From assembly GCA_023400235.1 (NCBI GenBank), contig JAEXFI010000009.1, forward strand, positions 1 through 64,000: 64,000 nt of DNA. The letters run 5' to 3'. A program made the position numbers and the translations under genes. The notes under the pieces are model-generated. The model was not told where the DNA came from. It saw only the letters and a program-made list of their open reading frames with translations, and did no database searches. Shown piece after piece: positions 19,298 through 27,655 of the stretch. The stretch's first letter is position 1; every line of letters begins with the position of its first letter. The stretch is from Bacillota bacterium (lineage in GTDB: Bacteria; Bacillota; Clostridia; Acetivibrionales; DSM-1351).

Positions 19298-19408
19298 CAA
19301 CTTCTCCATTCTGCTGCAGCGCAGCACATAAATCCTCTACCAGAATAGTTTTGACAAAAATGAATAAAAATATTTATATGGTTTTAAATTGGTATAAACT
19401 TAATATGC

Positions 19409-19471
19409 TATAATAAAACTAGCCGGGAGGTATGTCCTCCGGTATTCAATGTCATTTTTTCCGGAGGGTTT
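19409..19471 (+). promoter_or_regulatory. GH15 gene promoter and short leader with alternative hairpins
   Basis: A perfect TATAAT at 19409-19414 would place the transcript start near 19421. The roughly 50-nt leader contains CCGGGAGG (19423-19430), CCTCCGG (19436-19442) and CCGGAGG (19461-19467). The middle segment can pair either with the first, which frees the ribosome binding site, or with the third, which is the ribosome binding site itself. The two foldings exclude each other. Confidence 0.55.
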
Positions 19472-21406
19472 ATGCAGAAGTCCTATTACAATAATGCGGT
19501 TACGGGAAATTCTTCCATGCTGGCAGCCTTTAGCGACAGAGCTGAGTTACTCAGGCTTTTCTGGCCCAATATAGATTATATCCAGCAATTTGACAAGCTT
19601 TTGTGCGGAATTTACATAAAAAATACAAGCGGCAGTACGGTCTGGCTTAATGACCACAGATGTGAGCACCGGCAGGAGTACCTGCAGGATACTAATATAA
19701 TCAAAAGTACCATAACCAATCATTTTGACGGCTACAGGGCTGTAATATATGACTTCGTCTGCTCTGAAGCGGATGTGCTGGTAAGAAGGTGTGAAATTGA
19801 AAATATTTCCGGTGAAGCAAAAGAGCTTGGGTTTATGAGCTTCTCCGCTGCTTCGGCCGCTGATCCCGATGTGGCAGGTGTATTATTTGATTTTCAAAAT
19901 GAAGCCCTTGTGCATTACAAAGCGAACAATTACCTTTCCATCTTTTCCGACAACCCTGCCTGCGGCTTCCAGTTGGGGAATAATGCAAATGATGCTGCAG
20001 TGAGCACCTATCTCTTTGGAAAGGATGACATAGGCATGATGAAGGATGCTGCCGTTTCCTGGGAGCTGGGCGCCTTTGCAAAAAATGAGGTCAAAAGTTT
20101 TAATCTATACATATGTGCCGCCTCAAATCTTAAGGCCTGCAAGAGTTTAATAAGGGAGTGCAGGACACTTGGCGCCTCCAGACTTTTTGCCGGTACCCAA
20201 AAATACTGGAAGGATTATCTGAATAATACAAAGCAGCTCAAAACCGGAAACAGCTTGCTGGATAATCTGTATAAAAGATCGCTTCTGGTATTCAGGCTCA
20301 TGTATGACAAAAAGAGCGGAGGCTTGATGGCAGCTCCCGAGGTTGACGAGTATTTTACAAAATGCGGAAGATATGCTTACTGCTGGGGAAGGGATGCGGC
20401 TTTTATTACAGAAGCCCTTGACCGGGCCGGGCTTCATGAATGCGTGGACAAATTTTATCAGTGGGCGGTGAAGGTTCAGGAAGAGGACGGAAGCTGGCAG
20501 CAGCGATACCATATGGATGGAAATCTGGGGCCCTGCTGGGGACTTCAGGTTGATGAAACAGGTACGCTACTTTGGGGAATGCTGAAGCATTACCGGCACA
20601 CCGGAAAGCTGCAGTTCTTGCATTCGGTCTGGGACAGCGTCAAAGCAGGAGCTGTATTTCTGAAAGGGTTTATGGACAGTGATACCGGTTTGCCAAGGCC
20701 CAGCTTTGATTTGTGGGAGGAACGGCTGGGAGAGCACGCGTATTCATCTGCTGCTGTTTATTCAGGCCTGAAGGCTGCCACCCAGATAGCTGAATTCCTT
20801 GGAAAAAGTGATGCGGAGACCATCGGATGGGCGCAGCAGGCCGAAAAAATTAAAAAATCCATAACAGATTATTTCTGGAAGGAGGACTTCAACAGATTTA
20901 TCAGGAGCATCAGAGTCAAGCTCAACGGCTGGGGTGAGGAAGCTTCATCCAGCAAGGTGCTGCTCCAGGTCAATTCAAAGGGCTGCATAAGGGATTTTAC
21001 CCTGGAGGATTGGATAGTTGACGTGAGTCTTATTGGGCTTAGTATACCCTTTGAAGTATTTGATGTCCATGACCCCAAAATGAAAAGCATGGTTGCACTG
21101 ATTGAAGAGACACTTACCTCCCACGGGATTGGCGGAATCAAACGATATGAAAATGACAGCTATATAGGCGGAAATCCATGGATACTTACTACACTGTGGG
21201 TGGCTTTATATCACGTAAGGACAGGTAACTACACCCGTGGAAAGGAATATCTGTTTTGGGCCGTCAACGGCAGGACTGAGCTGGGGCTGCTTCCTGAGCA
21301 GGTGAATAAGGATACCGGAAAGCCGGAATGGGTTATACCGCTCACCTGGTCCCACGCTATGTATGTTCAGGTGCTGTCAGAGCTTGTCGATGCTGGAGTG
21401 CTTTGA
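19472..21406 (+). CDS. GH15 family glycoside hydrolase (glucoamylase-like)
   Basis: A 644-residue protein with an N-terminal beta-sandwich (about 1-260) and an (alpha/alpha)6 barrel (about 270-640), the layout of bacterial GH15 enzymes (glucoamylase, glucodextranase, trehalase branches). The barrel has CWGRDAAF near 305 and a likely catalytic acid in DLWEER; the second catalytic acid is expected in LLPEQVN near 609. There is no signal peptide, so it should be intracellular. The ATG has CCGGAGGG in front, in a leader with alternative hairpins. Substrate (malto-, isomalto-oligosaccharide or trehalose) cannot be settled from the sequence. Confidence 0.82.
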   Translation: MQKSYYNNAVTGNSSMLAAFSDRAELLRLFWPNIDYIQQFDKLLCGIYIKNTSGSTVWLNDHRCEHRQEYLQDTNIIKSTITNHFDGYRAVIYDFVCSEADVLVRRCEIENISGEAKELGFMSFSAASAADPDVAGVLFDFQNEALVHYKANNYLSIFSDNPACGFQLGNNANDAAVSTYLFGKDDIGMMKDAAVSWELGAFAKNEVKSFNLYICAASNLKACKSLIRECRTLGASRLFAGTQKYWKDYLNNTKQLKTGNSLLDNLYKRSLLVFRLMYDKKSGGLMAAPEVDEYFTKCGRYAYCWGRDAAFITEALDRAGLHECVDKFYQWAVKVQEEDGSWQQRYHMDGNLGPCWGLQVDETGTLLWGMLKHYRHTGKLQFLHSVWDSVKAGAVFLKGFMDSDTGLPRPSFDLWEERLGEHAYSSAAVYSGLKAATQIAEFLGKSDAETIGWAQQAEKIKKSITDYFWKEDFNRFIRSIRVKLNGWGEEASSSKVLLQVNSKGCIRDFTLEDWIVDVSLIGLSIPFEVFDVHDPKMKSMVALIEETLTSHGIGGIKRYENDSYIGGNPWILTTLWVALYHVRTGNYTRGKEYLFWAVNGRTELGLLPEQVNKDTGKPEWVIPLTWSHAMYVQVLSELVDAGVL

Positions 21407-21629
21407 ATTAAGTATGGTGGATATGCTGATGCCATGGTTGATTATGAGATTGAGGTAAAAAAATACTTTTTTTAGCCGTGAAACCATGATAATCTCCTAT
21501 CTGCGCAATATTTATGCAACCTTAAAACACCTTTGTTTTCCGGCGGGAACCATGAAGTCTGCTATTATCACGCTTTATACTAATATAATATGAATATTCA
21601 TCAATGATGTGAGTTTTCATTAACAGGAG

Positions 21630-23018
21630 TTGATTAAAATAAAAAACAAAACCGTATATAAATGCAGCAGCTGCGGATATGAGGCTCCAAAATGGGTGGG
21701 GCGTTGTCCCGACTGTCAGAACTGGAATACCCTTGAGGAAATTGCCGTGGAGGTAAAAAAGGGCGGCAGGGTGTCACAGCCCAGAGCCTTGAATAAAATA
21801 GCAAGGCTTACAGAGATAAAGGCAGGAAACAGTGACAGGATCCTCACCGGCATAAATGAGTTTAACCGTGTGATGGGAGGCGGAATAGTCAGGGACTCCA
21901 TCACCATAATCACTGCTAAGCCGGGAGCGGGAAAGTCCACCCTGCTGCTCCAGGTTGCCGATGATGTGGCCTCCAGGGGCCTGAAGGTCTTATATGTGTC
22001 TGGGGAAGAAAGCGAGAGCCAGATAAAAAACAGAGCGGACAGGCTGTTTGACAGTATACAGACAGGGGTGTGGGTGTACTCGGACAACAGCATGGACAAC
22101 GTGCTGGAGGTGGTGAACCGGCTTGACCCGGACCTGCTGATTATGGACAGTATTCAGACCTTTGTTCTGGAGGGTTTCCCCGGTTCCAGAGCCGGCTCTC
22201 CCACTCAGACCATGGAATGTGCAAATGAACTGCTGAAGCTGGCAAAGGACCCTCAGCGGCCCAGAGCGGTATTCCTTGTGGGACAAATGAATAAAAACGA
22301 AGAGATTGCAGGGCTCAGGTCCCTGGAACACCTTGTGGACGCGGTGCTGATATTGGACGGCGACAATGAGGAGGAGCTGAGAGGGCTGTCTGTTACGAAG
22401 AACAGGTTTGGAAGCACCTGGGAAAGAGGCTATTTCTCAATGACTGAGAAAGGTCTGGTTTCCATTGACAATCCTTCCGAGTTTTTCATGACTGCCAGGG
22501 ATAAAAATGAGACTGTATCCGGGAGTGCACTTACAGTTGTCAAGGACGGCTCAAGACCTATAATAGTTGAGATAGAAAGTCTTGTATCAAAAACCTTTAC
22601 CCCCTTTCCTTCAAGAATCGGGGAGTGTGTCAGGCGTGAACAGCTCAGTACGCTTATTTCGATCCTTGAGCAGAGAGGAAAGATATCTCTGTATGACAAG
22701 GATGTTGTCATTAAAACTACAGGAGGGCTCAAATTCAAGGAGCCTGCCGTAAATCTGTCCATAATAATGAGCATTGTATCTTCCGTATATGACAGGGAGA
22801 TACCCGGCAGCACTGTATTTATATCAGATGTGGGCCTTACGGGGGAATTGAAAAAAGTCCCCTCCCTGGAACTGAGGATAAGGGAATTGGACAGGAGAGG
22901 CTTTAAGAGGGTATACATAGCTAAAAACGGGCTTATGAGGGCTCAGGACATCAAGAACCTGGAGATAATAGAGTGCAAAGCACTTCAGGATGTCATAAGA
23001 CATGTCTTTCAGAAATAG
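21630..23018 (+). CDS. radA: DNA repair protein RadA (Sms)
   Basis: About 460 residues, full length. An N-terminal C4 zinc motif CSSCGY...CPDC (about 12-30) is followed by a RecA-like ATPase with Walker A AKPGAGKST (about 95-103), the RadA KNRFGS motif (about 256-261) and a C-terminal Lon-like S5 domain. RadA is a branch-migration helicase used in recombination. The start is odd: there is no ATG or GTG before the zinc motif. The TTG at 21630 touches the AGGAG site with no spacer; ATT at 21633 or ATA at 21639 would have spacings of 3 and 9. The true start is uncertain. Confidence 0.93.
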   Translation: MIKIKNKTVYKCSSCGYEAPKWVGRCPDCQNWNTLEEIAVEVKKGGRVSQPRALNKIARLTEIKAGNSDRILTGINEFNRVMGGGIVRDSITIITAKPGAGKSTLLLQVADDVASRGLKVLYVSGEESESQIKNRADRLFDSIQTGVWVYSDNSMDNVLEVVNRLDPDLLIMDSIQTFVLEGFPGSRAGSPTQTMECANELLKLAKDPQRPRAVFLVGQMNKNEEIAGLRSLEHLVDAVLILDGDNEEELRGLSVTKNRFGSTWERGYFSMTEKGLVSIDNPSEFFMTARDKNETVSGSALTVVKDGSRPIIVEIESLVSKTFTPFPSRIGECVRREQLSTLISILEQRGKISLYDKDVVIKTTGGLKFKEPAVNLSIIMSIVSSVYDREIPGSTVFISDVGLTGELKKVPSLELRIRELDRRGFKRVYIAKNGLMRAQDIKNLEIIECKALQDVIRHVFQK

Positions 23019-23110
23019 ATAATGTGATAACCATGACTGGATTATTTGCAAATTGATAAAGCTGAAAATCATTGCCTTTTTAAGCTTTGACGCTAAATAA
23101 ATTTTCACTT

Positions 23111-23917
23111 TTATATTAATTCTGATTTCGAGTATATGGAGGGAGGAACTCCATATTTTTTTTTGAACATTTTTGAAAAGTTATATATATCATCGTAGCC
23201 TGTGCTTCTGGCAGCCTCACTTACAGAGTAGCCGTGCTTGGTCAGCAGCAGTGCAGCTTTTTCAAGCCTGTAATTTACTAAAAAATTTTGAGGAGTATCC
23301 CCGGTGTATTTGAAAAACACCCTGCAAAGGTATCGCCTGTCAATACCCAGCATGCTTGCAATGTTCATAACCGTTATACGGTTTGCATAGTTTGCCATAA
23401 TATAGTCCTTTGCCTTTGCCGAATAAAGGCTTCCTGCACTTTCCTTCAAAGGGGGGTAAAATTCTGCCTGGAGATGTGAGAACATCTCAAAAATCTTGCC
23501 GCATAAATAAATCTCAGCAGAATAATGAAGATTGCTGGTTTCTTTCATACCTAAAAATATATTGCGCAGAGCAGGCGCACAGAGTATGCAGCCGTCATTT
23601 GCAAAGCCGCTGCTCTCCAGCAGCTCTGGGACCAGCCTTCCGTTGAAGCCAATCCATATGTATTCCCAGGGGTTACGGTCATCTGCTTTATAGAAGGTGA
23701 TCTCATAGGGCCGGATTAAAAATATGCTGCCTTTTGCCAGAGAATATGCCTGTCCGTTTCTTTGAAAAATTCCCTGGCCCGACATAACATAGTGAATGAG
23801 GTAACAATCCCGTGATGCGGGGCCGAAGGAGTGACCGCTTTCACAGGTTTCCCAGCCGCACAGTATAGGATTTATTTCAGTAAAGTGTTTATTTAAAATA
23901 GAGATGTTGGTCATCAC
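23111..23917 (-). CDS. AraC family transcriptional regulator (cupin + HTH)
   Basis: About 268 residues. An N-terminal cupin-like AraC_binding domain (about 20-150) ends before a C-terminal AraC double helix-turn-helix (about 165-268, ending in YDDIYNFSKMFKKKYGVPPSIY). It is transcribed away from the GH4 alpha-galactosidase gene, the typical arrangement of RafR/MsmR-type regulators of melibiose or raffinose genes. The frame extends 12 codons upstream, but GGGAGG stands eight bases before the GTG at 23917 (next codon ATG 23914), so one of these is the start. Confidence 0.85.
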   Translation of the reverse strand: MMTNISILNKHFTEINPILCGWETCESGHSFGPASRDCYLIHYVMSGQGIFQRNGQAYSLAKGSIFLIRPYEITFYKADDRNPWEYIWIGFNGRLVPELLESSGFANDGCILCAPALRNIFLGMKETSNLHYSAEIYLCGKIFEMFSHLQAEFYPPLKESAGSLYSAKAKDYIMANYANRITVMNIASMLGIDRRYLCRVFFKYTGDTPQNFLVNYRLEKAALLLTKHGYSVSEAARSTGYDDIYNFSKMFKKKYGVPPSIYSKSELI

Positions 23918-24087
23918 AGGCAAAACCTCCCGGCTATTAAGCAAAAATAACATTTAGATTCTATGGTTACATTATAACAAATTATAGTTACATTATTCAA
24001 TTTCAATTTTGATTCAATATGATATTCTGTAGTTGAATATTAAATGGTTTGAATGCAATTATTTCAATGTATTGGAGGATAAGAGAA

Positions 24088-25413
24088 ATGGTCAAAATAA
24101 CATTTATGGGTGCAGGTAGCACGGTGTTTGCAAAGAATGTATTGGGAGACACCTTGTGCACCGAAGCATTGAAAGACGGTGAAATCTGTTTGTATGATAT
24201 ATCCGGCGACAGGCTGAAGGAATCAAAGATTATTCTTGATGCAATTAATAATAACGTTAATAATGGAAGAGCTAAAATAAAGACTTATTTGGGAGTAGAA
24301 AACAGAAAGGATGCGCTGAGAGGTGCGGACTTTGTTGTAAATGCCATTCAGGTGGGAGGCTACGATCCGTGTACAATAACCGACTTTGAAATACCAAAAA
24401 AATACGGTTTAAGACAGACAATAGCAGATACTCTCGGAATAGGCGGTATAATGAGGACTCTTAGAACTATACCCGTACTTGAGGAATTTGCCCGTGATAT
24501 GGAAGAGGTTTGCCCGGATGCTTGGTTCCTGAACTACACCAACCCCATGGCAATGCTGACCGGCTACATGCAAAGGTATACCGGCGTGAAAACAATAGGA
24601 CTGTGTCACAGTGTTCAGGTTTGCTCGGAAGGACTGCTGACGGCTTTGGGAATGGAAGACAGGCTTGAGGGCAGAAAAGAATTAATAGCTGGAATAAACC
24701 ACATGGGCTGGCTGCTGAAAATTATGGATAAGGACGGAAATGACCTGTATCCTGAAATCCGCAAGCGTGCTGCTGAGAAGAATAAAAATGAGAAGCATGG
24801 GGACATGGTCCGGTATGAATATATAAATAGATTTGGATATTATTGCACGGAATCAAGTGAGCATAATTCCGAGTATAATCCTTTCTTCATCAAGTCGAAA
24901 TATCCTGAATTGATTGAACGGTATAATATTCCCTTGGATGAGTATCCAAGAAGATGTATTGAGCAGATTGCAAACTGGAACAAGCAAAGGGATGAATTGG
25001 TGGATAACCCCAAGCTCTCACATGAAAGATCAAAGGAATATGCATCTTATATAATGAACGCTATTGTAACTGATACCGTCTTCAAAATCGGCGGAAATGT
25101 GCTGAATACGGGCGGATTGATAGAAAATCTTCCACAGGATGCCTGTGTTGAGGTGCCTTGCCTTGTTGACGGAATGGGAATTACACCCTGTCATGTAGGA
25201 AGGCTTCCTGTTCAGCTGGCGGCCATGAATATGACCAATATAAATGCTCAATTGCTGACAATCGAAGCAGCAGTGACAAAAAAGAAAGAACATATATATC
25301 AGGCTGCAATGCTGGATCCTCACACGGCGGCAGAGCTTTCTGTCGACCATATAGTCAGCATGGTGGATGATTTGATTGATGCCCATGGAACCTGGCTTCC
25401 CAAGTTTAAATAA
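24088..25413 (+). CDS. melA: Alpha-galactosidase, GH4 family (MelA-like)
   Basis: A 441-residue NAD+- and Mn2+-dependent glycosidase of family GH4. The Rossmann motif GAGSTVFAKNVLGD is at about 7-20. The family motifs NPMAM (about 153), GLCHSVQ with the metal-binding Cys (about 171-177) and GINHMGW with the metal-binding His (about 201-207) are present. The wording around the N-terminus, VGGYDPCTITDFEIPKKYG and ADTLGIGGIMRTLRTIP closely follows enterobacterial MelA, which favours alpha-galactosidase over the other GH4 activities. The start with GGAGG at ATG 24088 is preferred over the in-frame ATG at 24049. The divergent AraC regulator probably controls it. Confidence 0.87.
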   Translation: MVKITFMGAGSTVFAKNVLGDTLCTEALKDGEICLYDISGDRLKESKIILDAINNNVNNGRAKIKTYLGVENRKDALRGADFVVNAIQVGGYDPCTITDFEIPKKYGLRQTIADTLGIGGIMRTLRTIPVLEEFARDMEEVCPDAWFLNYTNPMAMLTGYMQRYTGVKTIGLCHSVQVCSEGLLTALGMEDRLEGRKELIAGINHMGWLLKIMDKDGNDLYPEIRKRAAEKNKNEKHGDMVRYEYINRFGYYCTESSEHNSEYNPFFIKSKYPELIERYNIPLDEYPRRCIEQIANWNKQRDELVDNPKLSHERSKEYASYIMNAIVTDTVFKIGGNVLNTGGLIENLPQDACVEVPCLVDGMGITPCHVGRLPVQLAAMNMTNINAQLLTIEAAVTKKKEHIYQAAMLDPHTAAELSVDHIVSMVDDLIDAHGTWLPKFK

Positions 25414-25529
25414 TCTTATTTTAAAGGTTTTATTCCGGGTTTTAATTGTTTAAATTAGTTTTAATTCGTTTTAAAGGATTTAACAGTTTTGATTGACATT
25501 TATTGTAAAATATGAAAAAATAAATAAAA

Positions 25530-25660
25530 TGCAAGCCACAAGCCTCGCCCATAGGTCATAAAGTCAATTACTATTCGCTTTCAGCCGATAGTAATTGACT
25601 TAAGTGACTTTTGAGCGGGGCTTTAAGTTGGCTGGGTAAAACAGGCAAGAGCTGCTTGCA
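25530..25660 (+). ncRNA. Candidate structured RNA or 5' leader upstream of the hydrolase gene
   Basis: The 342-bp gap after melA holds nested complementarity: TGCAAGC (25530-25536) with GCTTGCA (25654-25660); AAGCCTCGC (25540-25548) with GCGGGGCTT (25615-25623); and a perfect 13-bp stem (25562-25574 with 25588-25600). I compared it by eye with common riboswitch cores (T-box, SAM, FMN, cobalamin, glycine, lysine, c-di-GMP, fluoride, THF, guanidine) and with 6S RNA and found no diagnostic match. It could be a leader of the gene at 25756 or a free RNA. The remaining bases of the gap show nothing clear. Confidence 0.4.
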
Positions 25661-25755
25661 CATTTGTTTAAAGTGGTCCTTATGGGAGCAAGCTTGTCTC
25701 TTTAAGACATATACTGACACTGCAGGCTAAGTTAAACTTAGAGCCGGAGGAAATT

Positions 25756-26280
25756 ATGAATAAAACAGCATTGCTTATAATTGATGCTCAGGTGGGACTG
25801 CTTTCTCCTGGAAACCAAAAGCCCCATAACAGCTATGAGGTACTTAAAAATATAAAGGCCATTCTGGAGAAAGCCCGGGAAAAAAAGTTTCCTGTAGTTT
25901 ACGTACAGCATACCAGTAAGGGGGCTTTTGACAAAGGCAACAAGGCCTGGGAGATATGTTCTGAAGTAGCGCCAGTTACAGGGGAGCCGGTAATAGAAAA
26001 AACAGAATGGAATTCCTTTTACGGTACAAAGTTAGACGAGGTGCTAAGAGGCCTGGGTGTCGAAAATCTGATTATTGCTGGAATGAAAACAGAATTTTGT
26101 GTGGATACCACCTGCAGAGCAGCCTATTCCGCAGGATATGGCCTCATCCTTGTGACGGATGCCCATACCACCTCTGACAGCTACATATTATCCGCAGACC
26201 AGATTATAAATCACCATAACAGCATATTAAGAGGAATAGCAGCTTTAAAAACCACCCGGCAGGTACTTGACGGGCTTTAA
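25756..26280 (+). CDS. Isochorismatase-like cysteine hydrolase
   Basis: A 174-residue enzyme of the isochorismatase/nicotinamidase superfamily. The catalytic Asp is in LLIIDAQVG (D10), Lys in EKTEWNSFYGT (about 80), and the nucleophilic Cys in MKTEFCVDTTCRAA (about 115). The size is typical of the small stand-alone hydrolases; members include nicotinamidase, carbamoylsarcosine amidase and YcaC-like proteins, so the substrate is unknown. ATG has GGAGG in front. A structured region lies upstream and a bidirectional terminator directly downstream. Confidence 0.85.
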   Translation: MNKTALLIIDAQVGLLSPGNQKPHNSYEVLKNIKAILEKAREKKFPVVYVQHTSKGAFDKGNKAWEICSEVAPVTGEPVIEKTEWNSFYGTKLDEVLRGLGVENLIIAGMKTEFCVDTTCRAAYSAGYGLILVTDAHTTSDSYILSADQIINHHNSILRGIAALKTTRQVLDGL

Positions 26281-26344
26281 AGTACAAGGGCCGCAGACTG
26301 AGGCCAGGACAGCCCGGCTTGTACAAGGCCACGGGCAAAAAAAT

Positions 26345-26370
26345 AAAGCTGGCGTTCATGCCAGCCTTTT
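26345..26370. terminator. Terminator between convergent genes
   Basis: GCTGGC/GCCAGC hairpin with a CTTTTA tail on the + strand and A-rich sequence on the other side. It can serve the hydrolase gene and the opposing gene, whose stop codon it touches. Confidence 0.6.
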
Positions 26371-26764
26371 ATCTCAGGTTGTACTTACCGAGCATTCGTA
26401 TTCGGTCATTTTCTTTAAGTATAATATCGTATAAATTCAAATCCATTGCATTACACAAGGATGCAAGATAAAACATATTCCTTCCCATATCTCTTTCAAT
26501 GGCATCTCTGCAATTTTCGCACAGGGTTCCTTCCACATGGGTATCCGCCGAACTCTTCATTTCGTCAAAGCTGGCATCTTCCGGAACCTCCTGCTTATGG
26601 GCAGATATGGTCAAACAGCCGCACTGAGTAACTGACTTGATAATGGCTCTGTTTACTCTGGAATTTGAATCCTGATATTTTGTTATCAAATCAAGAATAC
26701 TTTTATTTCTGGCCAATAATTCCTGTGCAGTGTATTGAAAATCATCAATAAGGATATCTTTCAT
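26369..26764 (-). CDS. Conserved clostridial hypothetical protein, MazG-like
   Basis: 131 residues, all-alpha in character, without signal peptide. It carries a QCGC pair (about 47-50), a CENC pair (about 85-88) and the conserved-looking tail DLNLYDIILKENDRIRMLGKYNLR. I associate this sequence type with a widespread but uncharacterised Firmicutes family resembling small MazG-like nucleotide pyrophosphohydrolases; the acidic EExxE metal signature is not clear, so the activity is unproven. The reading frame extends three codons upstream to a GTG, but that GTG is part of the GAGGTG ribosome binding site; ATG 26764 is the start. The four cysteines might bind a metal. Confidence 0.6.
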   Translation of the reverse strand: MKDILIDDFQYTAQELLARNKSILDLITKYQDSNSRVNRAIIKSVTQCGCLTISAHKQEVPEDASFDEMKSSADTHVEGTLCENCRDAIERDMGRNMFYLASLCNAMDLNLYDIILKENDRIRMLGKYNLR

Positions 26765-26886
26765 GCGGTTCACCTCAATATTTGGATGTCTATTTTTATT
26801 ATACTTTCATTAGTGAGAGGCTGTCAAACAAAAACATAGATTTTAATTAGAAAATGGAAAAAATTTAAATTTATTCCCGATGGATT

Positions 26887-27086
26887 TTGACAAGGCCTAT
26901 AGTTTGTAGTATACTTGTCCTATGACAAATTAATACTGAAAATGGACAATCAAACGCACTCAAGGGATTATGGTGCGTTTTTAGTATTTTACCATCAAAA
27001 ATAAAAACACGTGTTCTGCAATCTGAACATTCATGTTGATTCATATTGCACTTGGCTTGACAAACTGTCAGTTTATCGGATATTTA
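26887..27086 (+). promoter_or_regulatory. carD leader: two promoters separated by a terminator-like hairpin
   Basis: Promoter 1 is TTGACA (26887-26892), 17 bp, TATACT (26910-26915). About 35 nt downstream of its expected start lies the hairpin AAACGCAC/GTGCGTTT (26952-26980) followed by TTAGTATTTT, which resembles an intrinsic terminator. Promoter 2 is TTGACA (27057-27062), 18 bp, TATTTA (27081-27086), about 60 bp before the carD start. Transcripts from promoter 1 may be largely attenuated. Confidence 0.6.
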
Positions 27087-27146
27087 TTTGCCAAGTCGGG
27101 ATATACAAAAGACGAATATTATTGCATTGTTTATTTGGAGGTTACT

Positions 27147-27626
27147 ATGTATAACGTAGGGGACAAAATTGTATATCCCATGCACGGTGCAGGAGTTATT
27201 GAGTCTATTGAGGAACGGGAAATATTGGGAAAGAAATGCAGCTATTATGTAATGAAAATCCCTATTGGCGATCTGAAGGTCATGATACCTACAAATAATG
27301 TAAATGATATCGGAATTCGAGATGTAATAAGCATTTCTGATGCGGACAAGGTCTTCAGCATTCTAGGTAGCGGCCAGCACGAATTATCTGCAAACTGGAA
27401 CAAACGCTACAGAGAGAACATGGTAAAAATCAAAAGCGGTGATATCTTTGAAGTGGCTGATGTGGTAAGGTCTTTGATGCAGCGCGAAAAGGAGAGAGGC
27501 CTTTCTACAGGGGAGAGGAAAATGCTAACCAGTGCAAAACAGATACTTATAAGCGAACTTGTTCTGGCAAAAGGTTTAAATCAGCATGAAGTTGAGAGCA
27601 AAATACAGGAATATCTTTATGGCTGA
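27147..27626 (+). CDS. CarD/CdnL family transcription regulator
   Basis: A 159-residue RNA polymerase-binding protein. The N-terminal CarD RNAP-interaction (Tudor-like) domain begins MYNVGDKIVYPMHGAGVIESIEERE, and the rest is the helical domain that contacts the promoter fork. Proteins of this family stabilise open complexes, often at rRNA promoters. The frame is open 38 codons farther upstream, but the ATG at 27147 has GGAGG six bases ahead and matches the family N-terminus. It is followed after 29 bp by the PIN/TRAM gene, a common clostridial order before ispD. Confidence 0.92.
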   Translation: MYNVGDKIVYPMHGAGVIESIEEREILGKKCSYYVMKIPIGDLKVMIPTNNVNDIGIRDVISISDADKVFSILGSGQHELSANWNKRYRENMVKIKSGDIFEVADVVRSLMQREKERGLSTGERKMLTSAKQILISELVLAKGLNQHEVESKIQEYLYG

Positions 27627-27655
27627 GTAAAAATACCTTTTTAAGGAGAACTGTC

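Noticed and set aside
25493..25498. TTGACA as -35 of a promoter for the structured leader
   Set aside because: No credible -10 occurs at 15-19 bp; the surrounding sequence is low complexity.
25530..25660. 6S RNA or T-box for the structured gap
   Set aside because: There is no large symmetric bubble with a closing stem at both ends as in 6S, no T-box consensus, and no following T run.
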